From an uncultured Prevotellaceae bacterium (GTDB lineage Bacteria; Bacteroidota; Bacteroidia; Bacteroidales; Bacteroidaceae): a stretch of 56,622 bases of DNA. A program made the position numbers and the translations under genes. Under the pieces are notes generated by a model, which searched no databases, was not told the DNA's origin, and saw only the letters and a list, made by a program, of their open reading frames with translations. The stretch spans positions 1 through 56,622 of the forward strand of contig CACXJZ010000008.1 of the NCBI GenBank assembly GCA_902768105.1, given 5' to 3'. Positions 5,728-14,963 of the stretch are shown here, one piece after another; within the stretch, counting starts at the first letter, position 1; every line of letters starts with the position of its first letter.

Positions 5728-7311
5728 TCAGTATTTTATTGTTGTTTCAAAGACTTGTTCGTTGTTGCGGTTGTCGGTAACGACGAGACGGAGGCGGCGA
5801 TCACGGCCCGTAGGAGGTACCGGCGTATTGGTGAGGCGGCAGGCGATGAGCGTGGTGCCGCGCGCATTGACCGTCAGGCCCTGCGTCTGTGCCTTGAACA
5901 GGATGAACTGTCCGTCCAGGTAGCCCTTGTACGACTGCACTCCACTACCCTCGTCGCTGATATTGAAGCGCAGCAGCGGGTCGCCATCAGTCGTCTTGGA
6001 CTCGATGACGGGCGGCACGTCGTCGTAGAGCAGCTCAAACGAGCCGCCAAGGTCGCGCACTCGGGTGGTCACCCAGCCGTCGTTATAGGTGCCGCCAAGG
6101 GCTATATCCTTGCCGAAATGACTGACCACGTAGAGCTTCGAGGGATCTCTGACCTCCTGACGGGGTGCGAGGCTCAGCTCGGCATCGTAGAACAGCGGCG
6201 TGGAGTGCTCGGAGAAGCGATAGACAAACGACAGGGAGTCGGTTGGCTCGACAACGATGTCCAACGGGGTGTCAACGCCCACATAGCCATAAGGCACAAC
6301 GAGTTGCATGCCCGGTCGGGAGATGACGTTGGTGGTGTTCCACTTGATTTTAGGAGACCCCTCCATCCTCCCCTGTTGAGGGGAGGCTTCTCCCCCATGA
6401 ACCACGAGCTGCTTCTTGGTCTGATTACCAAAATAATCGGTGAGGATGAACTCCAGGTGGTAGTCGCGGTCTTCAGGGAAATAGACGATGCCACGATGCT
6501 CATCGGCATGAAGGATGGGCAACGTGTTGCCTGGCTCAATGAACGTCTTGAGATACCAGCGTGAATGGTCGTGGAAATAGTCGTAGTCACCCCACGAGTT
6601 GACCATGCGGTTACAACTGCCGGGGATGCCGCTGACGTCGGCACGAAACACCTCGCGCCCCTCGACCAGAAGCTGCGTCAGGCGGATGCCGTAGTGGTTG
6701 CTGGAGTTCTGCATGTAGTCGTCGGCATAGACGGCAAAGCCCACGCCCCCGTCGGGCTGGGGATACATGCGGATGTCGTGAATCTGGGGCGGCACGGTGT
6801 CGTTGACATACTTCCCCAGGAACTCCAGGGGGTCAAGCATGTCCCACGTGCGGGTGTCGTGAATCTCAAGATGGAGATGCGGGCCGAAGCTGTGGCCGGT
6901 ATTGCCGCTGAAGGCAATGAGCTGACCCTGCGCCACAGGGCAGTCGGTAGGTCGCAGGCGCACGTCGGCCTCGTACGACTCGTTGGCGTACTGCCACTGC
7001 TTCAGCAGCCGTTCCAGTCGCGGCGAGAAGCGCTTGAGGTGGCAATAGACGCTGGTATAGCCTTCGGGATGCGTGACATAGACAGCATTGCCGAAGCCGG
7101 ACTTGCCCACGGTGAGGCGGCTGACATAGCCGTCGCCGATGGTCATGATGGGCTTGCCCTCGACACCCTCCGTACGGAAATCCAGTCCGCCGTGGAAGTG
7201 GTTGGGGCGGGGTTCGCCAAAATTGCCCGCCAATGAAATCTCGTGCGTCATTGGCGGGGAAAAGTTTACGTTTACAGCAAGCAACAGGCTTGCAAAAAGG
7301 GAATTCAGCAT
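5728..7311 (-). CDS. M23 family metallopeptidase (LytM-type), secreted
   Basis: 527 aa with a short signal peptide. The N-terminal catalytic domain has the zinc motif HGGLD (H40, D44) and, near residue 150, GPHLHLEIH containing the second catalytic HxH. From family knowledge such enzymes cut peptide cross-links in peptidoglycan. A long C-terminal region, probably beta-sandwich, follows. The ATG lies inside the end of nadC (7-bp overlap). An in-frame GC-rich palindrome (6353-6386) encodes EASPQQGRMEGSPK between predicted C-terminal domains. A substrate-binding or scaffold role for the C-terminus is inference. Confidence 0.88.
   Translation of the reverse strand: MLNSLFASLLLAVNVNFSPPMTHEISLAGNFGEPRPNHFHGGLDFRTEGVEGKPIMTIGDGYVSRLTVGKSGFGNAVYVTHPEGYTSVYCHLKRFSPRLERLLKQWQYANESYEADVRLRPTDCPVAQGQLIAFSGNTGHSFGPHLHLEIHDTRTWDMLDPLEFLGKYVNDTVPPQIHDIRMYPQPDGGVGFAVYADDYMQNSSNHYGIRLTQLLVEGREVFRADVSGIPGSCNRMVNSWGDYDYFHDHSRWYLKTFIEPGNTLPILHADEHRGIVYFPEDRDYHLEFILTDYFGNQTKKQLVVHGGEASPQQGRMEGSPKIKWNTTNVISRPGMQLVVPYGYVGVDTPLDIVVEPTDSLSFVYRFSEHSTPLFYDAELSLAPRQEVRDPSKLYVVSHFGKDIALGGTYNDGWVTTRVRDLGGSFELLYDDVPPVIESKTTDGDPLLRFNISDEGSGVQSYKGYLDGQFILFKAQTQGLTVNARGTTLIACRLTNTPVPPTGRDRRLRLVVTDNRNNEQVFETTIKY
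6353..6386. repeat. In-frame GC-rich palindromic element in the M23 gene
   Basis: The 7-bp arms CCTCCCC/GGGGAGG (6367-6386) have a G-rich tail on one side (6353-6366). It resembles the elements in ribE, uvrA, the TonB receptor and the SGNH gene, and the host reading frame stays open. Confidence 0.6.
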
Positions 7312-8153
7312 GCTTTAAATGACATGTCAAGCCCCTTCACACTATGCGTCAGGGCACCGACAGAGATGAAGTCAACACCCTGCTCGGCATAGTCGCGGAT
7401 GGTCTCGAAGGTGATGCCACCCGAAGATTCCGTCTCGTAGCGTCCGGCAATGATATCGACAGCCTTCTTTGTGTCGGGCACAGAGAAATTGTCGAGCATG
7501 ATACGGTCAACGCCTCCGTGCTCGAGCACCTGGTTCAGCTCATCGAACGAGCGCACCTCAATCTCAATCTTCAGGTCGAGGCCCTTCTCCTTCAGGTAGG
7601 CGTGACAGCGGTCGATGGCGTTCACGATGCCGCCGGCGAAATCGACGTGGTTGTCCTTCAGGAGAATCATATCGAAGAGTCCGATGCGGTGGTTGCAGCC
7701 GCCGCCAATCTTCACGGCCTGCTTCTCAAGCATACGCATGCCCGGCGTGGTCTTGCGGGTGTCGAGCACGCGGGTCTTGGTACCTTCCAGGCGCTGCACG
7801 TACTTGTCGGTCATGGTGGCAATGCCGCTCATGCGCTGCATGATGTTGAGCATGAGGCGCTCGGTCTGCAGCAGCGAACGGACCTTACCCGTCACAATCA
7901 TGGCAATGTCGCCCTTCTTCACACGAGTGCCGTCGCCCATCAGCACCTCCACCTGCATGGTGGGGTCGAAGCGGCGGAACACCTCCTTGGCAACCTCTAC
8001 ACCAGCCAGAATACCGTTTTCCTTGATGAGCAGATGGCTCTTGCCCATAGCGTCCTCGGGAATACAGCACAAGGTGGTGTGATCGCCGTCGCCGATGTCT
8101 TCGGCAAACGACAGGTCAATCAGTCTGTCAACCAGTTCTTCTACGCTTAACAT
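7305..8153 (-). CDS. nadC: Nicotinate-nucleotide diphosphorylase (carboxylating)
   Basis: 282 aa, the full family length. It converts quinolinate and PRPP to nicotinate mononucleotide, CO2 and pyrophosphate in de novo NAD synthesis. Recognisable motifs are DTRKTTPGMR, KIGGGCNHR, LLKDNH, ESSGGI and the C-terminal VGALTHSVKGLDMS, which line the quinolinate/PRPP site in the family. It is cytosolic. It lies between an outer-membrane barrel gene and the overlapping M23 peptidase gene. No nadA or nadB is nearby, so here nadC is uncoupled from its pathway partners. Confidence 0.95.
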   Translation of the reverse strand: MLSVEELVDRLIDLSFAEDIGDGDHTTLCCIPEDAMGKSHLLIKENGILAGVEVAKEVFRRFDPTMQVEVLMGDGTRVKKGDIAMIVTGKVRSLLQTERLMLNIMQRMSGIATMTDKYVQRLEGTKTRVLDTRKTTPGMRMLEKQAVKIGGGCNHRIGLFDMILLKDNHVDFAGGIVNAIDRCHAYLKEKGLDLKIEIEVRSFDELNQVLEHGGVDRIMLDNFSVPDTKKAVDIIAGRYETESSGGITFETIRDYAEQGVDFISVGALTHSVKGLDMSFKAC

Positions 8154-8183
8154 CTTGATGAATCTACGATTTTTCGGATTATA

Positions 8184-8660
8184 TTACAAATAGATACCAA
8201 AGCCGATGCGGAAGCCGACCCTACTATACTCCTTATGATCCTTGAACGACTGCTCGTAGTAGATTTCCGGCTCAACCGTCACCGTGCGGCTCAGGAAGAA
8301 GGCATAGCCCAGCTGGACCGTAGGACGGAAGTCGTCGAACTCATCACAATGCACATAGTTGGCACCAGCACCCAGGAACAGACCGTTCTGAACGATGTAG
8401 TAACGTGCGCCGACACCCAGCGAGAGGGCATAAGGAACGTCAGCCATCTTCTCGTAGCCCACCTGACCAGTGGCCATGAGGTTGTCCATAAAGAGATAAC
8501 CACCCTTGGCCTGCAGAGCCAGATGGCCCTTCTCGGAACCACAGTAGCTGAGATTCAGGCTTGAGAGTGATGCTCCAATGTACGTCTTTCCTTTTTCGAA
8601 CTGAGCGTTTGCAGCTACTGACACCATCAGCGCTACAAGAACAAATGCAATTTTCTTCAT
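8184..8660 (-). CDS. Small outer-membrane beta-barrel protein
   Basis: 158 aa from the chosen ATG (8658-8660); an ATG two codons upstream (8666) is also possible. The signal peptide MKKIAFVLVALMVSVAANAQ ends at a clear AQ/F site. The mature part alternates glycine and aromatic residues (YIGASLSSLNLSY, ALSLGVGARYYIV, LFLGAGANYVH) typical of an eight-stranded OmpA/OmpW-like barrel. The last strand ends in GFGIYL, close to the usual aromatic C-terminus. The start is within a few nt of the cstA stop, so expression is probably coupled. Confidence 0.8.
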   Translation of the reverse strand: MKKIAFVLVALMVSVAANAQFEKGKTYIGASLSSLNLSYCGSEKGHLALQAKGGYLFMDNLMATGQVGYEKMADVPYALSLGVGARYYIVQNGLFLGAGANYVHCDEFDDFRPTVQLGYAFFLSRTVTVEPEIYYEQSFKDHKEYSRVGFRIGFGIYL

Positions 8661-8667
8661 AATCATA

Positions 8668-10131
8668 TTATTTTTGAGTTTTCTTGAATTTCAAATACCA
8701 CAGGATAAACCACACGATGGCGATGACCAGACAGGCAATGCCCATGGGATAGGCAATGGTTCCCGGCAGATGGAATGCCTGCTTCGACACGAAGAGGAAC
8801 GTGGTGCACACCGTCGTCATGAACAAAGCAGGAATGAGCGTGATGATAAATGGCTTGTTGTGACGCACCAGATACACCGTTAACGTCCAGAGGGTGAACA
8901 CGCTCAGGGCCTGGTTCGACCATCCGAAGTACTGCCAGATGGTGTTGAAACCATCGGGGTTCTCTATCTGCCACACGAGCATGCAGATGGAAACGGCAAA
9001 CAGGGGAACACAGATGAGCAAACGCTTCACGATCGGGCGCTGGTCAACCTTTATCCACTCAGCAACGATGAGACGACACGAACGGAAAGCAGTATCGCCA
9101 CTCGTAATGGGAGCAGCCACAACACCCAGCATGGCCAGTATGGCACCTGCAACACCCAGCCAGTCGTTGCACACAAGGTTCACAACGGCAGGAGCCGATG
9201 TGTGGAAGCCCTGCGTGGCATTGGCTATAAGCTCGTAGCCCGGGGCAGGGTTACCATAGAAGAACCACGATGCTACCGTTGCCCAGATCAAGGCGACGAT
9301 GCCTTCGGTTATCATGGCTCCATAGAAGATGGGGCGGCCCACCTTCTCTGTCTTCACGCAACGGGCCATCAAGGGGCTCTGTGTAGCGTGGAAACCGCTG
9401 ATGGCGCCACAAGCAATGGTGATAAACAATGCGGGGAATATAGCGTCTGTCCACTTGTCGGGTTCGGTTGCCAGTCCCATGTTGTAGAAGTTTGTCCACA
9501 GCTCAGGCAGCGTCGGCCAATGCAGGAACAGCCATACCATAAGAGCACCTGCCATGAAGAGCAGCGAGATGGCAAAGAGGGGATATATCTTGCCTATGAT
9601 CTTGTCGATGGGCAGCATGGTGGCAATGATGTAATAGCAGAAAATGATAATAATCCACATCAAAGTATCGCCCTTGATACTGTGGAGTATCTCGGCCGGC
9701 GAATACACAAACACCGTACCCACCATGATGAGCAGCAAAATGGTAAAGACAACCATGATGCGGCGGGGCCAAGAGCCTAAATATTTGCCAATGAGTTCGG
9801 GCAGTCCGACACCACCGTGACGCATGCTGAGCATACCCGAGAGGTAGTCGTGCGTGGCACCTGCGAAGATACAGCCAAAGACAATCCACAGATAGGCTAC
9901 CGGTCCGAACTTGGCACCCATGATAGCACCGAAGATGGGACCTGTGCCGGCAATGTTGAGGAACTGAATCATAAACACCTTCCAGTTGGGAAGAACTATG
10001 AAATCTACTCCGTCGGCCTTCGCTACGGCAGGAGTCGGACGGTCATCAGGACCAAAGATTTTTTCCACGAACCGGCCATAGACAAAATAGCCAATCAACA
10101 GCACAATCAAGCTTAATACAAACGATATCAT
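8668..10131 (-). CDS. CstA-family carbon starvation transporter
   Basis: 487 aa with many hydrophobic segments. Motifs include NWKVFMIQFLNIAGTGPIFGAI, FGCIFAGATHDYLSGMLSMRHGG, GFHATQSPLMARC and PITSGDTAFRSCRLI, all typical of CstA/BtsT proteins. Family members import pyruvate or peptides during carbon limitation; the substrate here is unknown. Bacteroidota forms are shorter than the roughly 700-aa E. coli CstA, and this length fits. It is the first gene of a minus operon, with a promoter at 10167-10174 back to back with that of the GHL10 gene. Confidence 0.9.
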   Translation of the reverse strand: MISFVLSLIVLLIGYFVYGRFVEKIFGPDDRPTPAVAKADGVDFIVLPNWKVFMIQFLNIAGTGPIFGAIMGAKFGPVAYLWIVFGCIFAGATHDYLSGMLSMRHGGVGLPELIGKYLGSWPRRIMVVFTILLLIMVGTVFVYSPAEILHSIKGDTLMWIIIIFCYYIIATMLPIDKIIGKIYPLFAISLLFMAGALMVWLFLHWPTLPELWTNFYNMGLATEPDKWTDAIFPALFITIACGAISGFHATQSPLMARCVKTEKVGRPIFYGAMITEGIVALIWATVASWFFYGNPAPGYELIANATQGFHTSAPAVVNLVCNDWLGVAGAILAMLGVVAAPITSGDTAFRSCRLIVAEWIKVDQRPIVKRLLICVPLFAVSICMLVWQIENPDGFNTIWQYFGWSNQALSVFTLWTLTVYLVRHNKPFIITLIPALFMTTVCTTFLFVSKQAFHLPGTIAYPMGIACLVIAIVWFILWYLKFKKTQK

Positions 10132-10166
10132 TTCTCTTCTTTTCTATATTTTTTATATTTCTGCTG

Positions 10167-10174
10167 CAAAAGTA
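10167..10174 (-). promoter_or_regulatory. -7 box TACTTTTG for the cstA operon
   Basis: Matches TAnnTTTG on the minus strand, about 36 nt before the ATG. It is only 44 bp from the divergent plus-strand box, so both share the AT-rich core that carries the repeat GTGAAT/ATGAATT. Confidence 0.7.
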
Positions 10175-10218
10175 CAAAATAATTGTGAAATGTGAATTAT
10201 GAATTGTGAATTATTTTG

Positions 10219-10226
10219 TACCTTTG
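10219..10226 (+). promoter_or_regulatory. -7 box TACCTTTG for the GHL10 gene
   Basis: The box ends 8 nt before the ATG at 10235, predicting a nearly leaderless mRNA. It also rules out the in-frame upstream start at 10199, which lies ahead of the promoter. Confidence 0.75.
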
Positions 10227-10234
10227 CACGCATT

Positions 10235-11872
10235 ATGAGAAAAATATTTGCAATTACAGCCTTATTATACCTCCTGGCGCTTCATGCTACAGCACAGCCA
10301 TTCATTCCCAAACAGGAGATGAGAGCCGTGTGGCTGACCGTCATCGGAGGCATTGACTGGCCACGTACACTGGCCACCGACGAAGCATCGATGCGCCGAC
10401 AGCAGCAGGACCTTTGTAACATCCTCGACCAACTGAAGGCCGCCAACACCAATGTGGTGCTCATGCACACCCGCGTACGAGCCAGCATGATTTACCCCAG
10501 CAACATTGAACCGTGGTGTGAGTACCTGACGGGCAAGACAGGCAAGTCGCCTGGCTACGACCCCCTGCAGTTCTGCATCGACGAGTGCCACAAGCGCGGC
10601 ATGCAATGTCACGCATGGGTGGTGACGCTGCCCGTAGGCAAATGGAATAGTGCCGCTACCAAGCAGCTGCGCCAGAAGATGCCCAACGTCATCCGCAAAA
10701 TAGGCGACGAGGGTTACATGAACCCCGAACGCCCAGAAACGGCTGAGTATCTGGCACGTATCTGCCGCGAGATTACTGAGCGATACGACATTGACGGCAT
10801 CCATCTGGACTACATTCGCTATCCGGAGACATGGAAAATCACCGTACCCAGAGACCAGGGACGCCGCAACATCACACACATCGTACGCGCCATCCGCGAT
10901 GCCGTGAAGAGCGTGAAGCCGTGGGTGATGTACAGCTGTTCGCCCATCGGCAAGTTCGACGATCTGACGCGCTTCAGCTCGAAAGGCTGGAACGCCTATT
11001 CAAAAGTCTGCCAGGACGCTCAGGGCTGGCTACGCGACGGACTGATGGATGCGCTGTTCCCCATGATGTACTTCAGGGGAGACCACTTCTACCCCTTCGC
11101 CATAGACTGGCATCAGCACACGAGCGGACGCATCGTGGCAGGCGGCTTGGGCACCTATATGCTCGACAAGAGACAGCAAGACTGGCCGCTTGACGAGGTT
11201 AGGCGCCAGATGAACGTGCTCAGAAGCCACGGACTGGGACACGCCCACTTCCGCAGCAAGTTCTTTACCGACAACACCAAGGGCATCTATGACTTCTGTA
11301 CCAATGAGTTCGACCGCTACCCTGCCCTCGTGCCGCCAATGACGTGGGAACACAGCGAGGTTCCCGAGGCACCTGCAAAACTGACCGTCAACGGCAACCT
11401 GCTGACATGGACGGCCGTCCCTGCACGTGAGAGCTATACATTATATAATATATACGCATCGGAACAGTCGCCAGTCAATGTTGACGACCCACGCAACCTC
11501 ATTGCCACACGCGTCATGGGAACGTCGCTCCACATTCAGTCCTCCACCCCTCGCCACTACGCAGTCACCGCGCTTGACCGTTACGGCAACGAGAGTGCAG
11601 CATGTCAGGATGCAGACATTCCCGTCGTCACTCGCCCCACAGCAGTAACACCCACAGTGCAGCTGCTACCGTGTGACGGACAGACAGTTACCGTTCCGGC
11701 AGGTTTTGAGCAAGCAGAGTATTTAGTAGTGGAGACCATGCAGGAAACCATCATTGCCACGTATGCCAACAAACAACAGATTGACGTCAGCCAGCTGCCG
11801 AAAGGCTACTACAGACTGAAGACGCTGACGGCACAAGGCATCACGCGACACATCGGCTACTTCGTGCGCTGA
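10235..11872 (+). CDS. GHL10-family glycoside hydrolase-like protein (DUF187), secreted
   Basis: 545 aa. The signal peptide MRKIFAITALLYLLALHATAQ is followed by the DUF187/GHL10 start EMRAVWLTVIGGIDWP. Family blocks are TNVVLMHTRVRASMIYPS, YDPLQFCIDECHKRGMQCHAW, YDIDGIHLDYIRYP (catalytic-barrel strand with D and Y) and DALFPMMYF. A C-terminal region resembles a fibronectin type III domain (LTWTAVPARESYTLYNIY). Related proteins such as E. coli DigH act on peptidoglycan glycans; here the substrate is unknown. The start was chosen from the promoter. The 3' end overlaps the convergent methyltransferase gene by 16 bp. Confidence 0.88.
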   Translation: MRKIFAITALLYLLALHATAQPFIPKQEMRAVWLTVIGGIDWPRTLATDEASMRRQQQDLCNILDQLKAANTNVVLMHTRVRASMIYPSNIEPWCEYLTGKTGKSPGYDPLQFCIDECHKRGMQCHAWVVTLPVGKWNSAATKQLRQKMPNVIRKIGDEGYMNPERPETAEYLARICREITERYDIDGIHLDYIRYPETWKITVPRDQGRRNITHIVRAIRDAVKSVKPWVMYSCSPIGKFDDLTRFSSKGWNAYSKVCQDAQGWLRDGLMDALFPMMYFRGDHFYPFAIDWHQHTSGRIVAGGLGTYMLDKRQQDWPLDEVRRQMNVLRSHGLGHAHFRSKFFTDNTKGIYDFCTNEFDRYPALVPPMTWEHSEVPEAPAKLTVNGNLLTWTAVPARESYTLYNIYASEQSPVNVDDPRNLIATRVMGTSLHIQSSTPRHYAVTALDRYGNESAACQDADIPVVTRPTAVTPTVQLLPCDGQTVTVPAGFEQAEYLVVETMQETIIATYANKQQIDVSQLPKGYYRLKTLTAQGITRHIGYFVR

Positions 11873-12630
11873 CGCACCGCCTCGAAGAGCAGAATAGCAG
11901 CGGAAACGGACACATTGAGCGAGTCCATGCGACCCAGCATGGGAATACGGATATGGGCATCGGCAGCCAGTCGCCAGACATCGGTAAGACCAGTCGATTC
12001 GGTACCCATGACAAGGGCTGTAGCACGTCGCATATCTGTGTCATAATACAGGCTGGAATCTTGAAGCTGAGCAGTCAGAATCTGAATATTTCTTTGCTTG
12101 AGGAAATCGATACAATCTTCTGAATTACAAGCAACAACAGGAACGCTAAACACCGCACCAAGTGATGCTCGAATGAGGTTCGGATTATACAAATCGGTCA
12201 GCGGATCACACACGATGACAGCATCGGCATGGGCAGCATCGGCAGAGCGCAGCACCGCCCCAAGATTACCCGGTTTCTCCACCCGCTCAAGCACCATGAT
12301 GAGCGGCTGTTCCGACAGCTGAAGACCATCCAGCGTCAACGTCCGTTCGTGAACCGTAGCCACCAGACCTTCCGTACTGCCACGATAGGCAATCTTTTCA
12401 TAGACGGCTGAAGTGACGGCATAGGCATTACCCACTGACGGAGCACTACACAACTCAGGGCAATAAAAGACATCTTCCACCTGATAGCCTGCCTCCACAC
12501 AATGCATGAGTTCCCGCTGTCCTTCGACAACAAAAAGTCCTGAGCGACGACGCTCAGACGATTTCTGCTGGAGCTGCACAAGGCGCTTCACACGGGCATT
12601 TTGGAGGCTTGTGATAACGTTTTCTTCCAT
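11857..12630 (-). CDS. TrmH/SpoU-family RNA 2'-O-methyltransferase
   Basis: 257 aa. The N-terminal substrate-binding region (SLQNARVKRLVQLQQKSSERRRSGLFVVEG) is followed by the SPOUT domain. Its three signature motifs are present: EKPGNLGAVLRSADAA, ALVMGTESTGL and IPMLGRMDSLNVSVSAAILLFEA. The enzyme transfers a methyl group from S-adenosylmethionine to a ribose 2'-OH in rRNA or tRNA; the target base cannot be deduced. Its last codons run antisense into the end of the GHL10 gene. The promoter (12651-12658) is back to back with that of the HD gene. Confidence 0.92.
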   Translation of the reverse strand: MEENVITSLQNARVKRLVQLQQKSSERRRSGLFVVEGQRELMHCVEAGYQVEDVFYCPELCSAPSVGNAYAVTSAVYEKIAYRGSTEGLVATVHERTLTLDGLQLSEQPLIMVLERVEKPGNLGAVLRSADAAHADAVIVCDPLTDLYNPNLIRASLGAVFSVPVVACNSEDCIDFLKQRNIQILTAQLQDSSLYYDTDMRRATALVMGTESTGLTDVWRLAADAHIRIPMLGRMDSLNVSVSAAILLFEAVRQRTK

Positions 12631-12650
12631 TGTAATGACGATTTCTGCTG

Positions 12651-12658
12651 CAAAAGTA
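12651..12658 (-). promoter_or_regulatory. -7 box TACTTTTG for the TrmH-family gene
   Basis: Minus-strand match to TAnnTTTG, 20 nt from the ATG. It is 22 bp from the divergent box at 12681-12688, so the two -33 regions must overlap. Confidence 0.65.
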
Positions 12659-12680
12659 CGAATAATTCGGCATTATTTTG

Positions 12681-12688
12681 TAATTTTG
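12681..12688 (+). promoter_or_regulatory. -7 box TAATTTTG for the HD-domain gene
   Basis: Plus-strand match to TAnnTTTG, 17 nt before the ATG at 12706. It excludes the upstream in-frame start at 12601. Confidence 0.65.
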
Positions 12689-12705
12689 CCCACAAATTTA
12701 ACAAA

Positions 12706-13929
12706 ATGAACACGCATAAAATCATTAGCGACCCCGTCTTTGGCTTCATCAAGATTCCAAGAGGCCTACTCTATGACATCGTGCAACACCCTTATTTCCA
12801 GCGCCTGAACCGCATCAATCAGCTGGGACTGGCATCTGTGGTCTATCCCAGTGCCCGACACACGCGATTCCAGCACTCGTTAGGTGCTTTCCACCTGATG
12901 TCGGAAGCAGTACGCTCGCTCACGGAAAAGGGCGTCTATATCTTTGATTCAGAGGCAGAAGCCGTCGAGGCTGCCATCCTGATGCATGACATCGGACACG
13001 GACCGTTCTCGCACGTGCTGGAAAACACGCTGATACACGGTATTTCTCATGAGGACATCTCGCTGCTGATGATGGAACAGATGAACCGCGAGATGAACGG
13101 GCAGCTGAATCTGGCCATCAGCATCTTCAAGGACCAGTATCCAAACAAGATTTTCCACCAGCTCATCAGCAGTCAGCTCGACATGGACCGGCTGGACTAC
13201 CTGCGGCGTGACTCGTTCTATACGGGCGTGACAGAAGGCAACATCGGTTCGGCACGCATCATCAAGATGCTCAACGTAAAAGACGAGCAGCTGGTGGTCG
13301 ATGCGAAGGGCATCTACTCGATTGAGAATTTCCTGACCACACGCCGTCTGATGTACTGGCAGGTATATCTGCACCGCACGGCCGTAGGCTACGAGAAGGT
13401 GATGGTGAATCTGTTGAAGAGGAGCAAGGAGGGAAGAAGTAAGGAAGCAAGGAGTAAGGACATTGCCCCTCCTCTACGCTATTTCCTTGAAAACGACGTA
13501 GATGCAACATGGTTCAAGACCCATCCGGAAGCCTTGCAGATGTATGCAGAGCTGGACGACAATGACATCTGGAGCGCCATGAAAACGTGGAAGCACTCCG
13601 ACGACCCCATTCTCTCGCTGCTGGCTACAGACATGCTCGACCGTCACCTCTTCCATGTCGAGGTGCGCGACGAGCCACCGACGGAAGAGGAGATCACCAG
13701 CATACGCCAACAAATAGCTGCCTCCTACAACGTCAGCTATGATGACACGCGCTACCTGTTCTACGTGGCAGAAATCGGCAAGGACATGTATAATCCAGCC
13801 GATGACAGCATCGGAATTTTATATAAAGACGGCACCGTAAAAGACATCGCAGATGCTTCAGAAATCTTAAATGTGCAACTACTTTCAAAAAAAATACGAA
13901 AATATTACCTCTGTTATCAACGTATTTGA
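12706..13929 (+). CDS. HD-domain phosphohydrolase (dNTPase-like, COG1078)
   Basis: 407 aa from the ATG at 12706. The start MNTHKIISDPVFGFI and the blocks IVQHPYFQRLNRINQLGLA, HTRFQHSLG, MHDIGHGPFSH (HD metal-binding pair) and QLDMDRLDYLRRDSFYTGV are characteristic of this family. Members are metal-dependent phosphohydrolases, some of them acting on dNTPs; the substrate is not certain here. It precedes lpxD, a neighbourhood common in Bacteroidota. Around 13423-13465 imperfect repeats of AAGGAGnnAAGnA encode RSKEGRSKEARSKD, which looks like an expanded loop. Confidence 0.88.
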   Translation: MNTHKIISDPVFGFIKIPRGLLYDIVQHPYFQRLNRINQLGLASVVYPSARHTRFQHSLGAFHLMSEAVRSLTEKGVYIFDSEAEAVEAAILMHDIGHGPFSHVLENTLIHGISHEDISLLMMEQMNREMNGQLNLAISIFKDQYPNKIFHQLISSQLDMDRLDYLRRDSFYTGVTEGNIGSARIIKMLNVKDEQLVVDAKGIYSIENFLTTRRLMYWQVYLHRTAVGYEKVMVNLLKRSKEGRSKEARSKDIAPPLRYFLENDVDATWFKTHPEALQMYAELDDNDIWSAMKTWKHSDDPILSLLATDMLDRHLFHVEVRDEPPTEEEITSIRQQIAASYNVSYDDTRYLFYVAEIGKDMYNPADDSIGILYKDGTVKDIADASEILNVQLLSKKIRKYYLCYQRI

Positions 13930-13940
13930 AAGTTTTTTTG

Positions 13941-13948
13941 TAAATTTG
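13941..13948 (+). promoter_or_regulatory. -7 box TAAATTTG for the lpxD operon
   Basis: Plus-strand TAnnTTTG match in the 45-bp gap after the HD gene, 26 nt before the lpxD ATG. It likely drives lpxD, lpxC/fabZ, lpxA, miaA and the PBP gene. Confidence 0.65.
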
Positions 13949-13974
13949 CACCCATAAATTACAAAATACACTAA

Positions 13975-14955
13975 ATGGAATTTAAAGCCAAACAAATTGC
14001 CGAGCTGATTGGGGGTCGCATTGAAGGCGACGAAAACACCACTATCAGCACATTTGCGAAGATTGAAGAAGGAAAGGCAGGCGCCATTTCTTTCCTGTCG
14101 AATCCCAAATATACCCATTACGTCTATGAAACTGAGTCGTCTATCGTGCTCATCAACGAGGACGTGGAACTGGAAAAGCCTGTCAAGACGACGCTCATTC
14201 GTGTAAAGAACGCCTATGAGTGCGTAGCCAAGCTGCTGCAGATGTACGCTGCCACACTTCCAAAGAAGACGGGTATTGACCCGCTGGCCTTTGTATCCAA
14301 GACGGCCCAGATTGGTCAAGACGTGTATATTGCCCCGTTCGCCTATATCGGCGAGGGCGTCAAGATTGGAGACGGGACAAAGATTTTCCCCCATGTGTGC
14401 ATCTATGACGGTTGTCAGATTGGCAAGAACGTCACCATCCATGCCGGCAGCGTGATTGGCGCTGACGGTTTCGGTTTTGCACCCGGACAGGAAGGCTACG
14501 ACAAGATTCCCCAGTTAGGCATCGTCATCATTGAGGACAACGTGGAGATTGGTGCCAATACCTGCATTGACCGTTCGACCATGGGTCAGACCGTCATCCA
14601 TCAGGGCGTGAAGCTGGACAACCTCATTCAGGTGGCTCACAACTGTGAAATCGGCGAGAACACCGTCATGTCTGCTCAGGTCGGTATGGCTGGCAGCACG
14701 AAGATTGGCAGTTGGTGTATGGTGGGTGGACAGGCAGGATTCTCTGGACATATCCACGTGGCTGACCGCACGATAGTGGGAGCCCAGTGCGGCGTCATCG
14801 GCGACACCAAGGGCAACGGCGAGACGCTCATCGGTTCTCCTCACATGGACACCAAAACATTTTTCAAGGCCAAGGCACTTTACAAGAAGTTGCCCGACAT
14901 GTATCGTGAGATTGCCATGCTGCGCAGGGAATTAGAAGAACTGAAAAAGAAATAA
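13975..14955 (+). CDS. lpxD: UDP-3-O-(3-hydroxyacyl)glucosamine N-acyltransferase
   Basis: 326 aa. LpxD adds the N-linked hydroxyacyl chain in lipid A synthesis. The N-terminal uridine-binding domain ([30 protein letters not shown]) is followed by a left-handed beta-helix of hexapeptide repeats ([21 protein letters not shown]). The catalytic histidine region is [19 protein letters not shown], and a C-terminal helix ends [12 protein letters not shown]. It opens the operon, with lpxC/fabZ 8 nt downstream. Confidence 0.96.
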   Translation: MEFKAKQIAELIGGRIEGDENTTISTFAKIEEGKAGAISFLSNPKYTHYVYETESSIVLINEDVELEKPVKTTLIRVKNAYECVAKLLQMYAATLPKKTGIDPLAFVSKTAQIGQDVYIAPFAYIGEGVKIGDGTKIFPHVCIYDGCQIGKNVTIHAGSVIGADGFGFAPGQEGYDKIPQLGIVIIEDNVEIGANTCIDRSTMGQTVIHQGVKLDNLIQVAHNCEIGENTVMSAQVGMAGSTKIGSWCMVGGQAGFSGHIHVADRTIVGAQCGVIGDTKGNGETLIGSPHMDTKTFFKAKALYKKLPDMYREIAMLRRELEELKKK

Positions 14956-14963
14956 AAAACGAT

